A stretch of 64,000 bases of DNA, from positions 277,241 to 341,240 of the forward strand of contig QGGY01000005.1 of assembly GCA_003148945.1 (NCBI GenBank), read 5' to 3'. This DNA is from Murimonas intestini. Its GTDB lineage: Bacteria; Bacillota; Clostridia; Lachnospirales; Lachnospiraceae. Made by a program: the position numbers and the translations under genes. Under the pieces are notes generated by a model. That model was not told where the DNA came from. It saw only the letters and a list, made by a program, of their open reading frames with translations, and ran no database searches. Below, one piece after another: positions 1 to 6,991 of the stretch; positions within the stretch are counted from its first letter, which is position 1; each line of letters begins with the position of its first letter.

Positions 1-94
1 TGCACGAAAATCCCGAGGGTTGCAGCGCGAAACGGCGGTTTTGCCGTTTCTGTGCATCGCGGAGCGTGTTACTGGTCACGGAGTGAACAGTAAC
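1..94. repeat. Dispersed structured repeat, copy A (right part)
   Basis: The sequence from position 1 matches the right two thirds of the elements at 29835-29997 and 30922-31063. It contains an inner hairpin (gaaacggc pairing with gccgtttc, 28-51) and a terminal hairpin (gttactggtca, cggag loop, tgaacagtaac, 68-94, one mismatch). The left part lies outside the window. No coding sequence of its own is apparent. Confidence 0.75.
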
Positions 95-132
95 GTGCTC
101 CGCACGACAAGGTATAAATAATTAAATTTTTC

Positions 133-161
133 TTGACAAATCTCTCTCATGGGCTTAGAAT
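133..161 (+). promoter_or_regulatory. SigA-type promoter of the T-box leader
   Basis: TTGACA at 133-138, a 17-base spacer and TAGAAT at 156-161. It sits just upstream of the T-box leader, so transcription would start near 168 and run through the leader into the ABC transporter genes. Confidence 0.75.
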
Positions 162-167
162 AACTTA

Positions 168-445
168 AACAAATAACAAAACCGATGAGAAAGATTAGTA
201 AGCATTTATATGAGATTCCAGAGAGCTGCAGATGGTGAGATTGCAGTATTGAGTGATTTGCTGAATGGCCTTTTGAGGGCGGCCCCGAAATCAAAAGAGA
301 GTAGGCGCTGTCGGGAACCGAACCCGTTATCAATCAGGAGTGTATGTTAGTACACGCATAAGAGGACATAAATATGTCAATTTGAGTGGTACCGCGATAA
401 TAGTTTATATTACCGTCTCAAGCGAAAGCTTGGGGCGGTTTTTTT
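168..445 (+). promoter_or_regulatory. T-box leader (tRNA-sensing riboswitch) of the trpX-like operon
   Basis: The conserved T-box core gagtggtaccgcg is at 384-396. Upstream are Stem I features: an AGAGAG element near 222-227 and the GAAtggCCttttGAG pattern at 263-276 that carries the specifier loop. Downstream is a Rho-independent terminator at 413-445 that competes with the antiterminator. Reading the specifier as UGG (266-268) gives Trp, which fits the trpXYZ family known to be under Trp T-boxes; a register shift reads AUG (265-267, Met), which I cannot exclude by eye. Low charged tRNA would permit read-through. Confidence 0.88.
413..445 (+). terminator. T-box regulated terminator
   Basis: ccgtctcaagc pairs with gcttggggcgg around a gaaa loop (two G-U pairs), followed by seven T. 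This is the terminator half of the T-box switch. About 180 bases of untranslated sequence follow before the first gene. Confidence 0.88.
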
Positions 446-562
446 GTTCTTCTACAGGAAACTTTGCTCTGCAGTGAACAGCGTTTTCCAAGAAATAAAT
501 AAGCCCACTCCCATTAGTTTTGTATTTGTTTCCAATTCTCCCGGCAGGGAGGCAGCATGAAA

Positions 563-609
563 ATCAATCAGTAACTGTGAAGGTACTGAACAGTTACATC
601 AATCAGTAA
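563..609 (+). repeat. Small hairpin flanked by 12-bp direct repeats
   Basis: The 12-mer atcaatcagtaa occurs at 563-574 and again at 598-609. Between and overlapping them is an inverted repeat gtaactgt / acagttac (571-578, 590-597), resembling the GTAAC-type ends of the dispersed repeat in this window. It lies in the long untranslated stretch between the T-box terminator and trpX. Confidence 0.5.
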
Positions 610-624
610 AAAGGAGACGAGATC

Positions 625-1680
625 ATGAAAAAAAAGATGGTAAGTATGTTATTGTGCACAGGGATGGTTTTATCAATGCTGGCAGGGTGCAGCCAGGCGG
701 CCAAGCTGAGCACGGTGATGGCTGCAGGTAAAGAGACCTCTTCATCAACAGAAGAATTGGCTGAAGGAAACTATAAAATTGGGATTGCGCAGTTTGCACA
801 GCATGGCTCATTGGATAATTGCAGGGAAGGATTTCTGCAGGGGCTGGAAGAGGAAGGCTTTGTGGAAGGTGAAAATTTAGAGATTGACTATCAGAATTCA
901 GATGCAGATATGGGGACAGCAGGGACGATTGCCCAGGGCTTTGCAGCGAAAGGCGTTGATCTTATGTGCGGGATTGCCACACCGGCTGCACAGGCATGCT
1001 ACAATGCAGCTTTGAAGACAGAAATCCCTACCATTTATACGGCAGTGACTGATCCTGTGGCGGCTGAGCTGGCAACTGAGGATCAGATGCCTACAGGAAA
1101 TGCAACAGGCACAAGCGATAAACTTCCAGTGGAAGCACAGCTTAAAATGATACGTGAGCTTCTTCCAGAAGCAAAGACAATTGGGATCATTTATACAACA
1201 AGTGAGGTGAATTCTGAGAGTACGATCAAAGAATATGAGGCACTTGTGGGTGAATATGGTTTTGCACTTGAGACAGTTGGGATAGCAACGATAGCAGATG
1301 TTCCGTCGGCGGCTGATACAATTCTTGAGAAGGTGGATTGTCTTAATAATCTGACAGATAATACTGTAGTCAGCGCACTTCCCACTATCCTGGACAAAGC
1401 AAATAAAAAAGGGATCCCGGTGTTTGGCAGCGAAGTAGAGCAGGTAAAAATAGGATGTCTGGCATCAGAAGGGATTGACTATATTGCCTTAGGAAAACAG
1501 ACAGGAAAAATGGCAGCCCAGGTATTAAAGGGAGAGATGAAGGCAGAGGAAATGCCTTTTGAGAGCATTACAGAGAGCAATCTGTATCTGAATACTAAGG
1601 TTGCTGAGAATCTGGGAATCTCAGTCAGTGATGAAGTAAAAGACAGAGCAGCAGAAACTTTTACAGAAATAGAGGAATAA
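625..1680 (+). CDS. trpX: ABC transporter substrate-binding lipoprotein, TrpX-like
   Basis: A 351-residue lipoprotein of the ABC_sub_bind (PF04392-type) family, which captures substrate outside the membrane for an ABC importer. The N-terminus is a lipoprotein signal with lipobox LAGC and the acylated Cys at residue 22, followed by a Ser/Thr/Glu-rich linker and a two-lobed periplasmic-binding fold. The ATG at 625 has AAGGAGACGAG just upstream. It is the first gene after the T-box leader, with the permease 3 bases downstream and an ATPase after that. Streptococcal TrpXYZ with the same architecture is linked to tryptophan uptake, so the substrate is probably tryptophan or a related amino acid, by inference from family and leader. 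Confidence 0.85.
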   Translation: MKKKMVSMLLCTGMVLSMLAGCSQAAKLSTVMAAGKETSSSTEELAEGNYKIGIAQFAQHGSLDNCREGFLQGLEEEGFVEGENLEIDYQNSDADMGTAGTIAQGFAAKGVDLMCGIATPAAQACYNAALKTEIPTIYTAVTDPVAAELATEDQMPTGNATGTSDKLPVEAQLKMIRELLPEAKTIGIIYTTSEVNSESTIKEYEALVGEYGFALETVGIATIADVPSAADTILEKVDCLNNLTDNTVVSALPTILDKANKKGIPVFGSEVEQVKIGCLASEGIDYIALGKQTGKMAAQVLKGEMKAEEMPFESITESNLYLNTKVAENLGISVSDEVKDRAAETFTEIEE

Positions 1681-1683
1681 AAA

Positions 1684-2568
1684 ATGTCAATCATAATTGG
1701 TGTCTTAGAACAGGGTATGATATATGCCATGATGGCCCTGGGTATATATATTACGTATAAAATACTGGATTTTCCAGACCTGACTGTAGACGGCAGCTTT
1801 CCGCTGGGAGCAGCCGTGACAGCAGCGCTCATGGTGAAAGGGATGAATCCCTACCTGACGCTTCCAATATCATTTGCAGCCGGAGCGGCAGCAGGTATAC
1901 TGACTGGAATTATCCATGTGAAGTTCAAAGTAAGGGATCTGCTGTCCGGCATTATTATGATGACTGCCCTTTATACGATCAATTTGAAGATTGCAGGGAA
2001 AGCGAATGTTCCGCTTTTTAGCCTGGAAAATATTTTTGATAATAAAGTGCTGGATTCAATTGTACCGGAAGCCGCAGCGCCGTACCAGACACTTGTTATG
2101 ATTCTGATCATCCTGCTTATTGTAAAGCTTCTGCTGGATGGATTCCTCAGGACAAGGTCAGGATTCCTTCTCAGGGCAGCGGGAGATAATCCTGTGCTCG
2201 TGACTTCTCTTGCTAAGGACAGCGGGAAGGTGAAAATACTGGGCCTTGCCATTGCAAATGGACTGGTAGCGCTCAGCGGGTGTGTATTTGCCCAATGGCA
2301 GCGCGTGTTTGATATCAGTGTAGGGACAGGAACTATGGTAATAGGGCTTGCCAGCGTTATTATAGGAGTAAATCTGTGCAGATTTCTTCCAAGGGTTAAG
2401 GATACTTTTGCAGTCCTGATAGGTTCAGTCATATACAGGGCGTGTGTGGCGGCAGCTCTTCAGCTTGGGCTTCAGGCAAATGATATGAAACTGATCACAG
2501 CGGCGCTGTTTTTTATAATCCTGTGCATCAGCATGGACAGAAAGAAGAAGGTGAAGGCACATGCTTGA
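1684..2568 (+). CDS. trpY: ABC transporter permease, TrpY-like
   Basis: A 294-residue polytopic membrane protein of the branched-chain-type permease family (BPD_transp_2-like), with about eight hydrophobic segments and a basic C-terminus ending KKKVKAHA. It starts 3 bases after trpX stops and overlaps the ATPase gene by 8 bases, so the three proteins are translationally coupled. It should form the channel of the importer, as a homodimer since only one permease gene is present. Confidence 0.85.
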   Translation: MSIIIGVLEQGMIYAMMALGIYITYKILDFPDLTVDGSFPLGAAVTAALMVKGMNPYLTLPISFAAGAAAGILTGIIHVKFKVRDLLSGIIMMTALYTINLKIAGKANVPLFSLENIFDNKVLDSIVPEAAAPYQTLVMILIILLIVKLLLDGFLRTRSGFLLRAAGDNPVLVTSLAKDSGKVKILGLAIANGLVALSGCVFAQWQRVFDISVGTGTMVIGLASVIIGVNLCRFLPRVKDTFAVLIGSVIYRACVAAALQLGLQANDMKLITAALFFIILCISMDRKKKVKAHA

Positions 2569-3334
2569 ATTGAGGAATATAAATAAATATTATAATCCGG
2601 GCACGATCAATGAAATGTGCCTCTTTGATAATTTTAACTTTAAAGTAGACACTGGGGATTTCGTCTCTGTGGTGGGCAGCAATGGCTCAGGAAAAACTTC
2701 AATGCTGAATATAATATGCGGCAGTATTGATGTGGACAGCGGCAGTATTAATATCGACGGGAAGGATATTACCCGGGAGAAGGAGTACCAGAGACACACT
2801 TATATAGGGAGAGTTTATCAGAATCCTGCCATGGGAACCTGTCCTGACATGACTATTTTGGAGAATATGTCACTTGCGGATAATAAGGGAAAGAAGTATA
2901 ATCTAAGGGCTGGAGTTAACAAGAAAAGGATTGATTTCTACAGATCGAATTTGAGACAGTTAAATCTCGGCCTGGAGGATAAGCTTCACATTAAGGTGGG
3001 GTCTCTTTCAGGAGGACAGCGTCAGGCTATGGCACTTCTCATGTCTACTATGACTCCTATCGATTTTTTGATCCTTGATGAGCATACGGCAGCTCTTGAT
3101 CCGAAGACGGCGGAGATTATTATGGAACTTACAGATAAGATAGTAAGTGAGAAAAAGCTGACAACTATAATGGTCACACATAATCTGCGCTATGCAGTGG
3201 AATATGGAAACAGGCTTGTGATGATGCATCAGGGAAAAGTGATACTGGACAGGAACGGAAGCCAAAAAGATAATATGGAAGTGGACGAGATCCTGGAGCG
3301 TTTTAATGAAATCAGCATCGAATGTGGAAATTAA
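2561..3334 (+). CDS. trpZ: ABC transporter ATPase, TrpZ-like
   Basis: A 257-residue ATP-binding subunit. Walker A GSNGSGKT is at residues 39-46, the signature LSGGQRQ near 148, Walker B FLILDE near 170 (followed by H rather than the usual P) and the switch His in VTHN near 207. It overlaps the permease gene by 8 bases and powers the TrpXY importer. All catalytic motifs are intact and the length is normal for the family. Confidence 0.88.
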   Translation: MLELRNINKYYNPGTINEMCLFDNFNFKVDTGDFVSVVGSNGSGKTSMLNIICGSIDVDSGSINIDGKDITREKEYQRHTYIGRVYQNPAMGTCPDMTILENMSLADNKGKKYNLRAGVNKKRIDFYRSNLRQLNLGLEDKLHIKVGSLSGGQRQAMALLMSTMTPIDFLILDEHTAALDPKTAEIIMELTDKIVSEKKLTTIMVTHNLRYAVEYGNRLVMMHQGKVILDRNGSQKDNMEVDEILERFNEISIECGN

Positions 3335-3411
3335 GGATCTGCTTTAGCTGCAGCTGAATGAAGCAGTGCGTCAGCCAATTGGTTTTTGCCTGCAGGAAAG
3401 GAAAAATTGGA

Positions 3412-3924
3412 ATGAAGAGAATTGCAAAATTTCATAAGGTAAGTAAAGAACAGTTCAGGGAGGGTTATCTGGATCTGTTTAGTGAGGCATCACAGGAAGA
3501 GGCGGATGCAGTCTATGAGTTGATTAAACTGCCGTCAAGGGCCACTTCAGGTTCGGCAGGATATGATTTTTGCACTCCGTTTGACTTCCAGCTGATGCCT
3601 GGCGAGAGCATCAAGGTGCCTACAGGCATCCGCGCAGAGATGGAAGAAGGCTGGGTGTTAAAATGCTATCCGAGAAGCGGGCTGGGATTTAAATTCCGCC
3701 TTCAGCTGAATAATACGGTGGGAATTATCGACAGTGACTATTTCTATTCCGATAATGAAGGCCATATCTTTGCAAAGCTGACTAATGACTCAAAAGAAGG
3801 AAAAACAGTCTCCCTGAAGGCTGGTGACGGGTTCATGCAGGGGATTTTTGTGGAATACGGGATAACAGTCGATGATGATGCCACCGGTGTCAGAAACGGA
3901 GGGTTTGGCAGTACCTCATCATAG
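3412..3924 (+). CDS. dut: dUTP diphosphatase
   Basis: A 170-residue dUTPase that hydrolyses dUTP to dUMP and pyrophosphate, keeping uracil out of DNA. Trimeric dUTPase motifs are visible: AGYDF (motif 1), PRSGLG (motif 2), NTVGIIDSDY (motif 3) and the Gly-rich C-terminal RNGGFGSTS (motif 5) that closes over the nucleotide. I start at ATG 3412 because CAGGAAAGG lies about 10 bases upstream; an upstream in-frame ATG at 3358 would add 18 residues but has no ribosome site. A terminator follows directly. Confidence 0.88.
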   Translation: MKRIAKFHKVSKEQFREGYLDLFSEASQEEADAVYELIKLPSRATSGSAGYDFCTPFDFQLMPGESIKVPTGIRAEMEEGWVLKCYPRSGLGFKFRLQLNNTVGIIDSDYFYSDNEGHIFAKLTNDSKEGKTVSLKAGDGFMQGIFVEYGITVDDDATGVRNGGFGSTSS

Positions 3925-3925
3925 G

Positions 3926-3962
3926 ATTCAGCCCCGGGCTTTTGCCTGGGGCTGAATTTTTT
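3926..3962 (+). terminator. Rho-independent terminator after dut
   Basis: attcagccccgggc pairs with gcctggggctgaat around a short T loop, followed by a T run. It ends the dut transcript. Confidence 0.85.
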
Positions 3963-4183
3963 AGGATCTATATAGCGGTCCTGAATGAATACCATGATTT
4001 AAAGGAACCTTAAGGTTTTTTTCAATAACTTTACAAACCTTTTATTCGGACGCCACAACTTTTTCACATTTAATTGTTATAGTATTCTCATACAAAGCGG
4101 AGACGCTTTTTTACATACATTTTTCTCTTTCCTCGGACTGGCTGCGGCCGGTCCTTTCTTTTTGCTTTTTATTCCCGCAGGCA
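3963..4183. other. Intergenic region between convergent dut and the cotJ-sod operon
   Basis: No gene is seen. There are short hairpins followed by T: aaagcg-gaga-cgcttt then T at about 4096-4112, and ggac-tggc-tgcg-gcc-ggtcc then T-rich sequence at about 4135-4155. One of these probably ends the leftward sod transcript or backs up the dut terminator. Confidence 0.4.
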
Positions 4184-4687
4184 TTAAAGAAAATTAGCTT
4201 CTATTTCCCCGCATGCTATTTTGCTCCCTGAATCGCCGGAGGGTTGAGTCCTGAAATCATCCGGCATATCGTGGATAACAACTGTGTGTCCTATAACCTC
4301 CTCAGGAACAAACCGGTTAGTATAAAACATGGTCAATGCGTATCCGTCATTGCCAAAGAGTGGGGGGAAGTCCCCGGCGTGCTCCGGATGCCTGCAGTCT
4401 GCCGGATTATAGTGGCTTCCTGTATCTGCAAACGGATCCTGTGAATTGCCGGTACAGCTGCGGCCCTCATGGATATGAAAACCGAATATTCTGCCTGTAC
4501 ACGGCTCCGTCTCACGGGGCAGGCCGTAAACATCCGCGATGATAAGCGTACCCTCCCAGATGGGATAGAAGTAGACAGCGCCATTGATGTCAGGGTATGC
4601 TTCGCTGCCCCGGATGAAGGCGTATGCCTGGGGTATCATTTGAAGAATAGTGCTTAAGGCTTCGTTTAATTCTGTCCTCATAGGCAT
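4184..4687 (-). CDS. Cu/Zn superoxide dismutase family protein
   Basis: A 167-residue SodC-type protein that would dismutate superoxide. The metal sphere is complete by spacing: Cu ligands H71 and H73 (FHIHEG), bridging H92 (HYNP), H139 (VVIHD); Zn ligands H100, H103 and D106; the Cys78-Cys159 pair fits the usual disulfide. The loop between H100 and H103 is shorter than in classical SodC. No signal peptide is visible. It shares one base (TAATG) with the stop of cotJC, so it is the last gene of the cotJ operon, which suggests a spore-coat location beside the Mn-catalase-like CotJC. That location is inferred. Confidence 0.82.
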   Translation of the reverse strand: MPMRTELNEALSTILQMIPQAYAFIRGSEAYPDINGAVYFYPIWEGTLIIADVYGLPRETEPCTGRIFGFHIHEGRSCTGNSQDPFADTGSHYNPADCRHPEHAGDFPPLFGNDGYALTMFYTNRFVPEEVIGHTVVIHDMPDDFRTQPSGDSGSKIACGEIEANFL

Positions 4688-5310
4688 TATTTACTGCAGG
4701 GAGGGCACTTCGTGGGCATATCGAAGGATGGGTTGAAAGCGTAGAAGTTTTTGCTGTCAAGCTCATCCTGAACTATGCGCAGTGCTTCTCCGAACCTCTG
4801 ATAGTGGACTACCTCACGGGCGCGCAGGAAGCGGATGGGATCACATACATCCGGGTCTTTGACAAGGCGGAGGATATTGTCATAGGTGGTCCTTGCCTTC
4901 TGTTCAGCCGCCAGGTCTTCGTGAAGATCTGTGATGGGGTCTCCCTTTGACTGAAATTCACAGGCATTAAAAGGAATTCCGGCTGCTGCCTGAGGCCAGA
5001 TGCCAACTGTGTGGTCCACATAGTAGTTGGCAAAGCCTGAATTTTCAATCTCTTCCATACTGAGGTTACGGGTCAGCTGGTGTACGATCGTAGAAACCAT
5101 TTCCAGATGGGCTAATTCTTCGGTGCCTATATCATTTAAGACACCCATGGCCTTTCTGTTAGGCATGGTAAAACGTTGTGACAGATAGCGAAGGGATGCG
5201 CCCATTTCGCCGTCCGGACCGCCGTACTGGCTCATGATCACCTGAGCAATTTTTGCGTTTGGAGTTTTGATATTTATAGGGTATTGAAGTCTTTTTTCAT
5301 AATTCCACAT
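4687..5310 (-). CDS. cotJC: Spore coat protein CotJC, manganese catalase family
   Basis: A 207-residue ferritin-like four-helix protein of the manganese catalase family, the CotJC member of the spore coat. Glu/His metal-ligand signatures are visible in GTEELAHLE and in AEQKAR and REVVHYQR further on. The C-terminus ends with a small Cys/Pro motif KCPPCSK. It lies between cotJB (3-base gap) and the superoxide dismutase gene (1-base overlap). In Bacillus the family is a coat component with putative peroxide detoxification, and pairing with a SOD here strengthens that reading. Confidence 0.92.
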   Translation of the reverse strand: MWNYEKRLQYPINIKTPNAKIAQVIMSQYGGPDGEMGASLRYLSQRFTMPNRKAMGVLNDIGTEELAHLEMVSTIVHQLTRNLSMEEIENSGFANYYVDHTVGIWPQAAAGIPFNACEFQSKGDPITDLHEDLAAEQKARTTYDNILRLVKDPDVCDPIRFLRAREVVHYQRFGEALRIVQDELDSKNFYAFNPSFDMPTKCPPCSK

Positions 5311-5313
5311 AAC

Positions 5314-5964
5314 TTAGAAGATCCCTCCTTCCCACGGCCATGGGCTTGTTACCCAGGTCCATGAATCACTTGCGGCATCATCGGCTGTATCTACAGTCAG
5401 CGGGCTGAAAAATTTTGCATATTTCTTTAATGCCGCATTTCTTTTGGCTACATTTTCACGGTAGAAAGCAAGGGCTTCTTCATCACACGGATGTGTGTCC
5501 AGATATAAGAGAATGTCATTCACTGCAAAGCTGACTTCGTTAATGAAGTTGAGCAGCTCCGCCTGGTCCGGCCTGTTGTCCTGACAGCCGCATCCGGACC
5601 GCATTTCAGCGCGGGCTTCTCTGCGGGGCTCAGGCCTCATGCATGGGCGTTCAGGGCGTATCTGCGGCTGTGAGCATCCGCAGTCAGGCTTCATATCCGG
5701 CCTCATCCCCGGGCGTCCGCAGCCGGGCTGCATGCCGGGTCTCATATCCGGCCTTGTTCCCGGACGGCCGCAGCCGCAGTCAGGCCTCATATCGGGTTTT
5801 ACTTCCGGACGGCCGCAGCCACAGTCAGGTCTCATGTCGGGTTTCACTTCCGGACGGCCGCAGCCGCATCCCGGTTTCATGTCAGGCTTTACTTCCGGGC
5901 GTGCACAGCCGCATCCCGGCCTCATCTGCGGTCTGTTGTAATTATTACAGGAAAAGTTATTCAT
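5314..5964 (-). CDS. cotJB: CotJB-domain spore coat protein with long Cys/Pro/Arg repeat extension
   Basis: A 216-residue protein in two parts. Residues from about 130 to the end match CotJB (FINEVSFAVNDILLYLDTHP, then AKRNAALKKYAKFFSPLT). Residues of about 10-110 are low-complexity repeats of a 15-residue unit built on RPEVKPDMRPDCGCG, rich in Cys, Pro and Arg. Ordinary CotJB proteins are about 85-90 residues, so the N-terminal extension is unusual. I start at ATG 5964, which overlaps the cotJA stop as ATGA and has AGAGAGGTG about 8 bases upstream; ATG 5970 is too close to that site. The repeats may allow disulfide cross-linking in the coat (inference). Confidence 0.85.
   Translation of the reverse strand: MNNFSCNNYNRPQMRPGCGCARPEVKPDMKPGCGCGRPEVKPDMRPDCGCGRPEVKPDMRPDCGCGRPGTRPDMRPGMQPGCGRPGMRPDMKPDCGCSQPQIRPERPCMRPEPRREARAEMRSGCGCQDNRPDQAELLNFINEVSFAVNDILLYLDTHPCDEEALAFYRENVAKRNAALKKYAKFFSPLTVDTADDAASDSWTWVTSPWPWEGGIF
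5640..5930 (-). repeat. Imperfect 45-bp tandem repeats inside cotJB
   Basis: Imperfect direct repeats of about 45 bases encode successive PEVKPDM-RPDCGCGR units, the best three between about 5765 and 5905, with more degenerate units toward 5650. Such an array may vary in copy number between strains. Confidence 0.75.
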
Positions 5965-6158
5965 TTGCATACACCTCTCTTTCCGCAGAATGGTTTGTGC
6001 AGTTCAGGGAAAATAGTCCCTACCTGCAAAGCTTTTGAGAGTTCATAAGTTTGATGGAAATTCTGCCATGGGACATATGCCATTGCTACAGGCATTTCTT
6101 CCAGGCACTGACAAGAGGGTTTTGCCTTATAATCATCACAAGAACTACAATTTGTCAT
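5961..6158 (-). CDS. cotJA: Spore coat-associated protein CotJA
   Basis: A 65-residue CotJA protein. The conserved core MAYVPWQNF and YELSKALQVGTIFPELHKPF is present, preceded by a short Cys-rich head (CSSC, CQC) and followed by a Cys near the end. The ATG at 6158 sits 6 bases after AAAGGAG; an in-frame TTG five codons upstream overlaps that ribosome site and is rejected. It is the first gene of cotJA-cotJB-cotJC-sod and overlaps cotJB by 4 bases. Confidence 0.92.
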   Translation of the reverse strand: MTNCSSCDDYKAKPSCQCLEEMPVAMAYVPWQNFHQTYELSKALQVGTIFPELHKPFCGKRGVCK

Positions 6159-6190
6159 ATTGGCTCCTTTCAAAGTTGTTATTTCAATAT

Positions 6191-6217
6191 TACTTTATGA
6201 TAAAGCTCTGAAAGTGT
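6191..6217 (-). promoter_or_regulatory. Candidate mother-cell sigma (SigK/SigE) promoter of the cotJ operon
   Basis: On the minus strand CATAAAGTA (6199-6191) matches the SigK -10 pattern CATANNNTA and is close to the SigE -10 CATACANT. An AC dinucleotide lies 16 bases upstream, the SigK -35 position. The start point would be about 25 bases before the cotJA ATG. In Bacillus cotJ is SigE-dependent, so the exact sigma is open. Confidence 0.5.
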
Positions 6218-6296
6218 GTTTTTGGCTTTACTATTGCTGTGTGACGGTCTTGTGACTGAAAATGGAGGAGATTCTTAATAATTCTTAAGTTTTATC

Positions 6297-6325
6297 TTGC
6301 GTTATGCTGTCTGATTTAGTAAAAT
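6297..6325 (+). promoter_or_regulatory. SigA-type promoter of the methyltransferase-GH3-HD-GYP operon
   Basis: TTGCGT at 6297-6302, 17-base spacer, TAAAAT at 6320-6325. It lies 55 bases upstream of the first gene start at 6380. Confidence 0.55.
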
Positions 6326-6379
6326 ATTGACATTAATGGAAACGACTTGATCAATATAGTGCAGCTTAGGGGAGAGACA

Positions 6380-6991
6380 ATGATTAATGTTATTTGGGGT
6401 GTTTTAGGATTTTGCCTTTTTGGGCTTTATGACGTGAACAGTGTGATATGGAAAATAAAAGCTATTCACAGTTCGTTTGCGGCAGGGTGTATTCTGCTTG
6501 TGATTGGAAGTGCGGGATTGGGATATGAAGCGCTGGCAGCAGGAGGGCCTGCGGGAGTTTGTGATTATATATTGATATCTTTAGGGATCCTGAACATGTT
6601 TTTGCTTATCTATACTTTGTTTTTTGCTCTGCCGTTTGAGGAGACGTACTGCAGCAGAGAAGGCAAAAAAGACGGGATCTGTCGTGTGGAAGAAAAATCA
6701 AATGTCTGTGACAGGGGGGTATATGCTCTCTGCCGGCATCCGGGCGTGCTTTGGTTTTTCTTCTTTTTCTTTTTTTGCGGGCTTGCCCTGCATTCTAAAC
6801 TGTTTTTTACAGGGGGTCTGATATTTTCCGCCTGTAACCTGGGATATGTGATATTCCAGGATATCTGGACATTTCCTAAGACATTCTCAGACTATGAAGA
6901 GTATAAAGAGAAGACACCGTTTCTGATACCTGATTGGAAGAGCATCAAAGCCTGCATGGCGTCATTTGCAGAAGGGAGGGGCAGAAAATGA
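6380..6991 (+). CDS. Membrane methyltransferase-like protein (ICMT/PEMT family)
   Basis: A 203-residue integral membrane protein with about five hydrophobic segments. The C-terminal half carries the isoprenylcysteine carboxyl methyltransferase/phospholipid methyltransferase signature: GVYALCRHPG (RHPG at 119-122), then a membrane helix and FSDYEEYKEKTPFLIP. These residues bind S-adenosylmethionine in the family; the methyl acceptor is unknown. ATG 6380 follows AGGGGAGAG; an upstream TTG lacks a ribosome site. It overlaps the GH3-type gene by ATGA, so the two are translationally coupled. Confidence 0.72.
   Translation: MINVIWGVLGFCLFGLYDVNSVIWKIKAIHSSFAAGCILLVIGSAGLGYEALAAGGPAGVCDYILISLGILNMFLLIYTLFFALPFEETYCSREGKKDGICRVEEKSNVCDRGVYALCRHPGVLWFFFFFFFCGLALHSKLFFTGGLIFSACNLGYVIFQDIWTFPKTFSDYEEYKEKTPFLIPDWKSIKACMASFAEGRGRK

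Noticed and set aside
76-333. Minus-strand open frame across the repeat and T-box leader
   Set aside because: It runs antisense to a clear regulatory RNA, has no ribosome site and no family resemblance.
5639-5941. Open frames on the plus strand across the cotJB repeat
   Set aside because: They are antisense reflections of the repeated minus-strand coding sequence; no ribosome site, no conserved domain.
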